NCBI GenBank assembly: GCA_004294195.1
Contig: REAQ01000052.1
Coordinates: forward strand, 1-5,987
Direction: 5' to 3'
DNA from: Sphingobacteriales bacterium
GTDB lineage: Bacteria > Bacteroidota > Bacteroidia > Chitinophagales > Chitinophagaceae
DNA: 5,987 nucleotides
Under the pieces are notes generated by a model. It did not search any database. It was given only the letters and a program-made list of their open reading frames with translations, and was not told where the DNA came from. Below are positions 5,665 to 5,987 of the stretch, one piece after another; position 1 is the first letter of the stretch; each line of letters starts with the position of its first letter. Position numbers and translations under genes: made by a program.

Positions 5665-5718
5665 ATAAAAGGGAGAAGATAAAGTTGGAAGGTGGAAGGG
5701 TATTCAAAAAGAGCATTC

Positions 5719-5987
5719 ATGAAGAAGATTTTTAGTGTGGTTTTTTTTATATCGATGTTTCTCCTTGGAATAGCGCAAGACAAAGAAGCAGATACAAGCA
5801 GCCTGCGGCATGCGCTGTTGAAAGGAAGTTTGGATCTGCATTTCCGATTGTATTATATGACCACGCAAAATGCGCCGGACTTAAGTGATTATCATGCCTG
5901 GGCTTTTGGTGGGGGCATGACCTATGAAACGGGTAAGTTCAAAGGATTTCAATTTGGTGTGGGAGGATTCCTGTTCACAGTGATGGA
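5719..5987 (+). CDS. Partial secreted protein, probable outer-membrane beta-barrel/porin (3' end outside window)
   Basis: An open frame from ATG 5719 to the window edge (89 full codons, no stop). It begins with a clear signal peptide, MKKIFSVVFFISMFLLGIAQ, with probable cleavage at Ala19-Gln20, the usual Bacteroidota pattern. The mature start LKGSLDLHFRLYYMTTQNAPDLSDYHAWAFGGGMTYETGKFKGFQFGVGGF has alternating polar and hydrophobic residues, Gly/aromatic-rich strands and a short turn (TGKFKG), typical of paired beta-hairpins of a barrel. It loosely resembles the N-terminus of OprD-like porins (an extended segment, then GxxxGYET..F.GF..G), but this is from memory and the family cannot be settled from the fragment. 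It follows a terminator, so it should have its own promoter; none is convincing in 5665-5718. Substrate unknown. Confidence 0.72.
   Translation, partial: MKKIFSVVFFISMFLLGIAQDKEADTSSLRHALLKGSLDLHFRLYYMTTQNAPDLSDYHAWAFGGGMTYETGKFKGFQFGVGGFLFTVM

Noticed and set aside
5660..5671. Perfect 12-bp palindrome CTTTTATAAAAG after the terminator
   Set aside because: AT-rich and overlapping the terminator T-tract; it is probably a by-product of the terminator region and not an operator.
5683..5702. Purine-rich near-repeat (AGTTGGA/AGGTGGA) upstream of the last gene
   Set aside because: Only about two imperfect 7-bp units, too short to distinguish from low-complexity sequence.

Overview
The window looks like chromosomal DNA of a Bacteroidota bacterium, probably near Chitinophagaceae (an inference from sequence style, not a search). 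Supporting signs are a YbeY with the HGxLHLxGYKDK variant, mnmG close to ybeY, promoter-like TAnnTTTG boxes, A-rich start regions with weak ribosome binding sites, and a three-domain persulfide dioxygenase-rhodanese protein next to a Crp/Fnr regulator.

Left part (1-3232): feoA (iron uptake accessory) is on the minus strand, divergent from ybeY (rRNA maturation). ybeY overlaps by 4 bp a gene for a secreted CAP-domain protein, and mnmG (gidA, tRNA wobble-uridine modification) follows. Two ParB-binding parS-like palindromes bracket the CAP gene exactly: one lies over the ybeY stop/CAP start, the other between CAP and mnmG. This suggests a chromosome-partitioning region close to the replication origin. 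mnmG is broken as given: about 106 bp of its most conserved N-terminal part is missing, which shifts the frame. This is either a real pseudogene or an assembly/sequencing defect.

Middle (3233-4186): an array of about eight imperfect 8-bp tandem repeats fills the gap after mnmG and runs in phase into the start codon of a Crp/Fnr-type regulator. Downstream of the regulator are two copies of the same promoter design, exactly 157 bp apart. Each has a TGTGA-N6-TCA(C/T) operator, a shared TGTrCTGG block and CAATTTTGTAT. The operator centre falls near -41.5 of the predicted start, the classical class II Crp/Fnr activator position. The regulator's recognition helix carries the R-E-x-x-x-R residues that read GTGA half-sites, so it is the obvious candidate activator. 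Between the two promoters is a short GC-rich stretch with inverted repeats and a T-run, which could be a small RNA or a structured leader.

Right part (4187-5987): the second promoter drives a 472-aa protein with an N-terminal metallo-beta-lactamase persulfide dioxygenase domain, an inactive rhodanese and an active rhodanese (CstB-like architecture). It ends at a strong intrinsic terminator. A partial secreted protein, probably an outer-membrane beta-barrel, begins at 5719 and runs off the window. Regulator, operators and enzyme together look like a small sulfide/persulfide detoxification regulon; this functional link is inferred.
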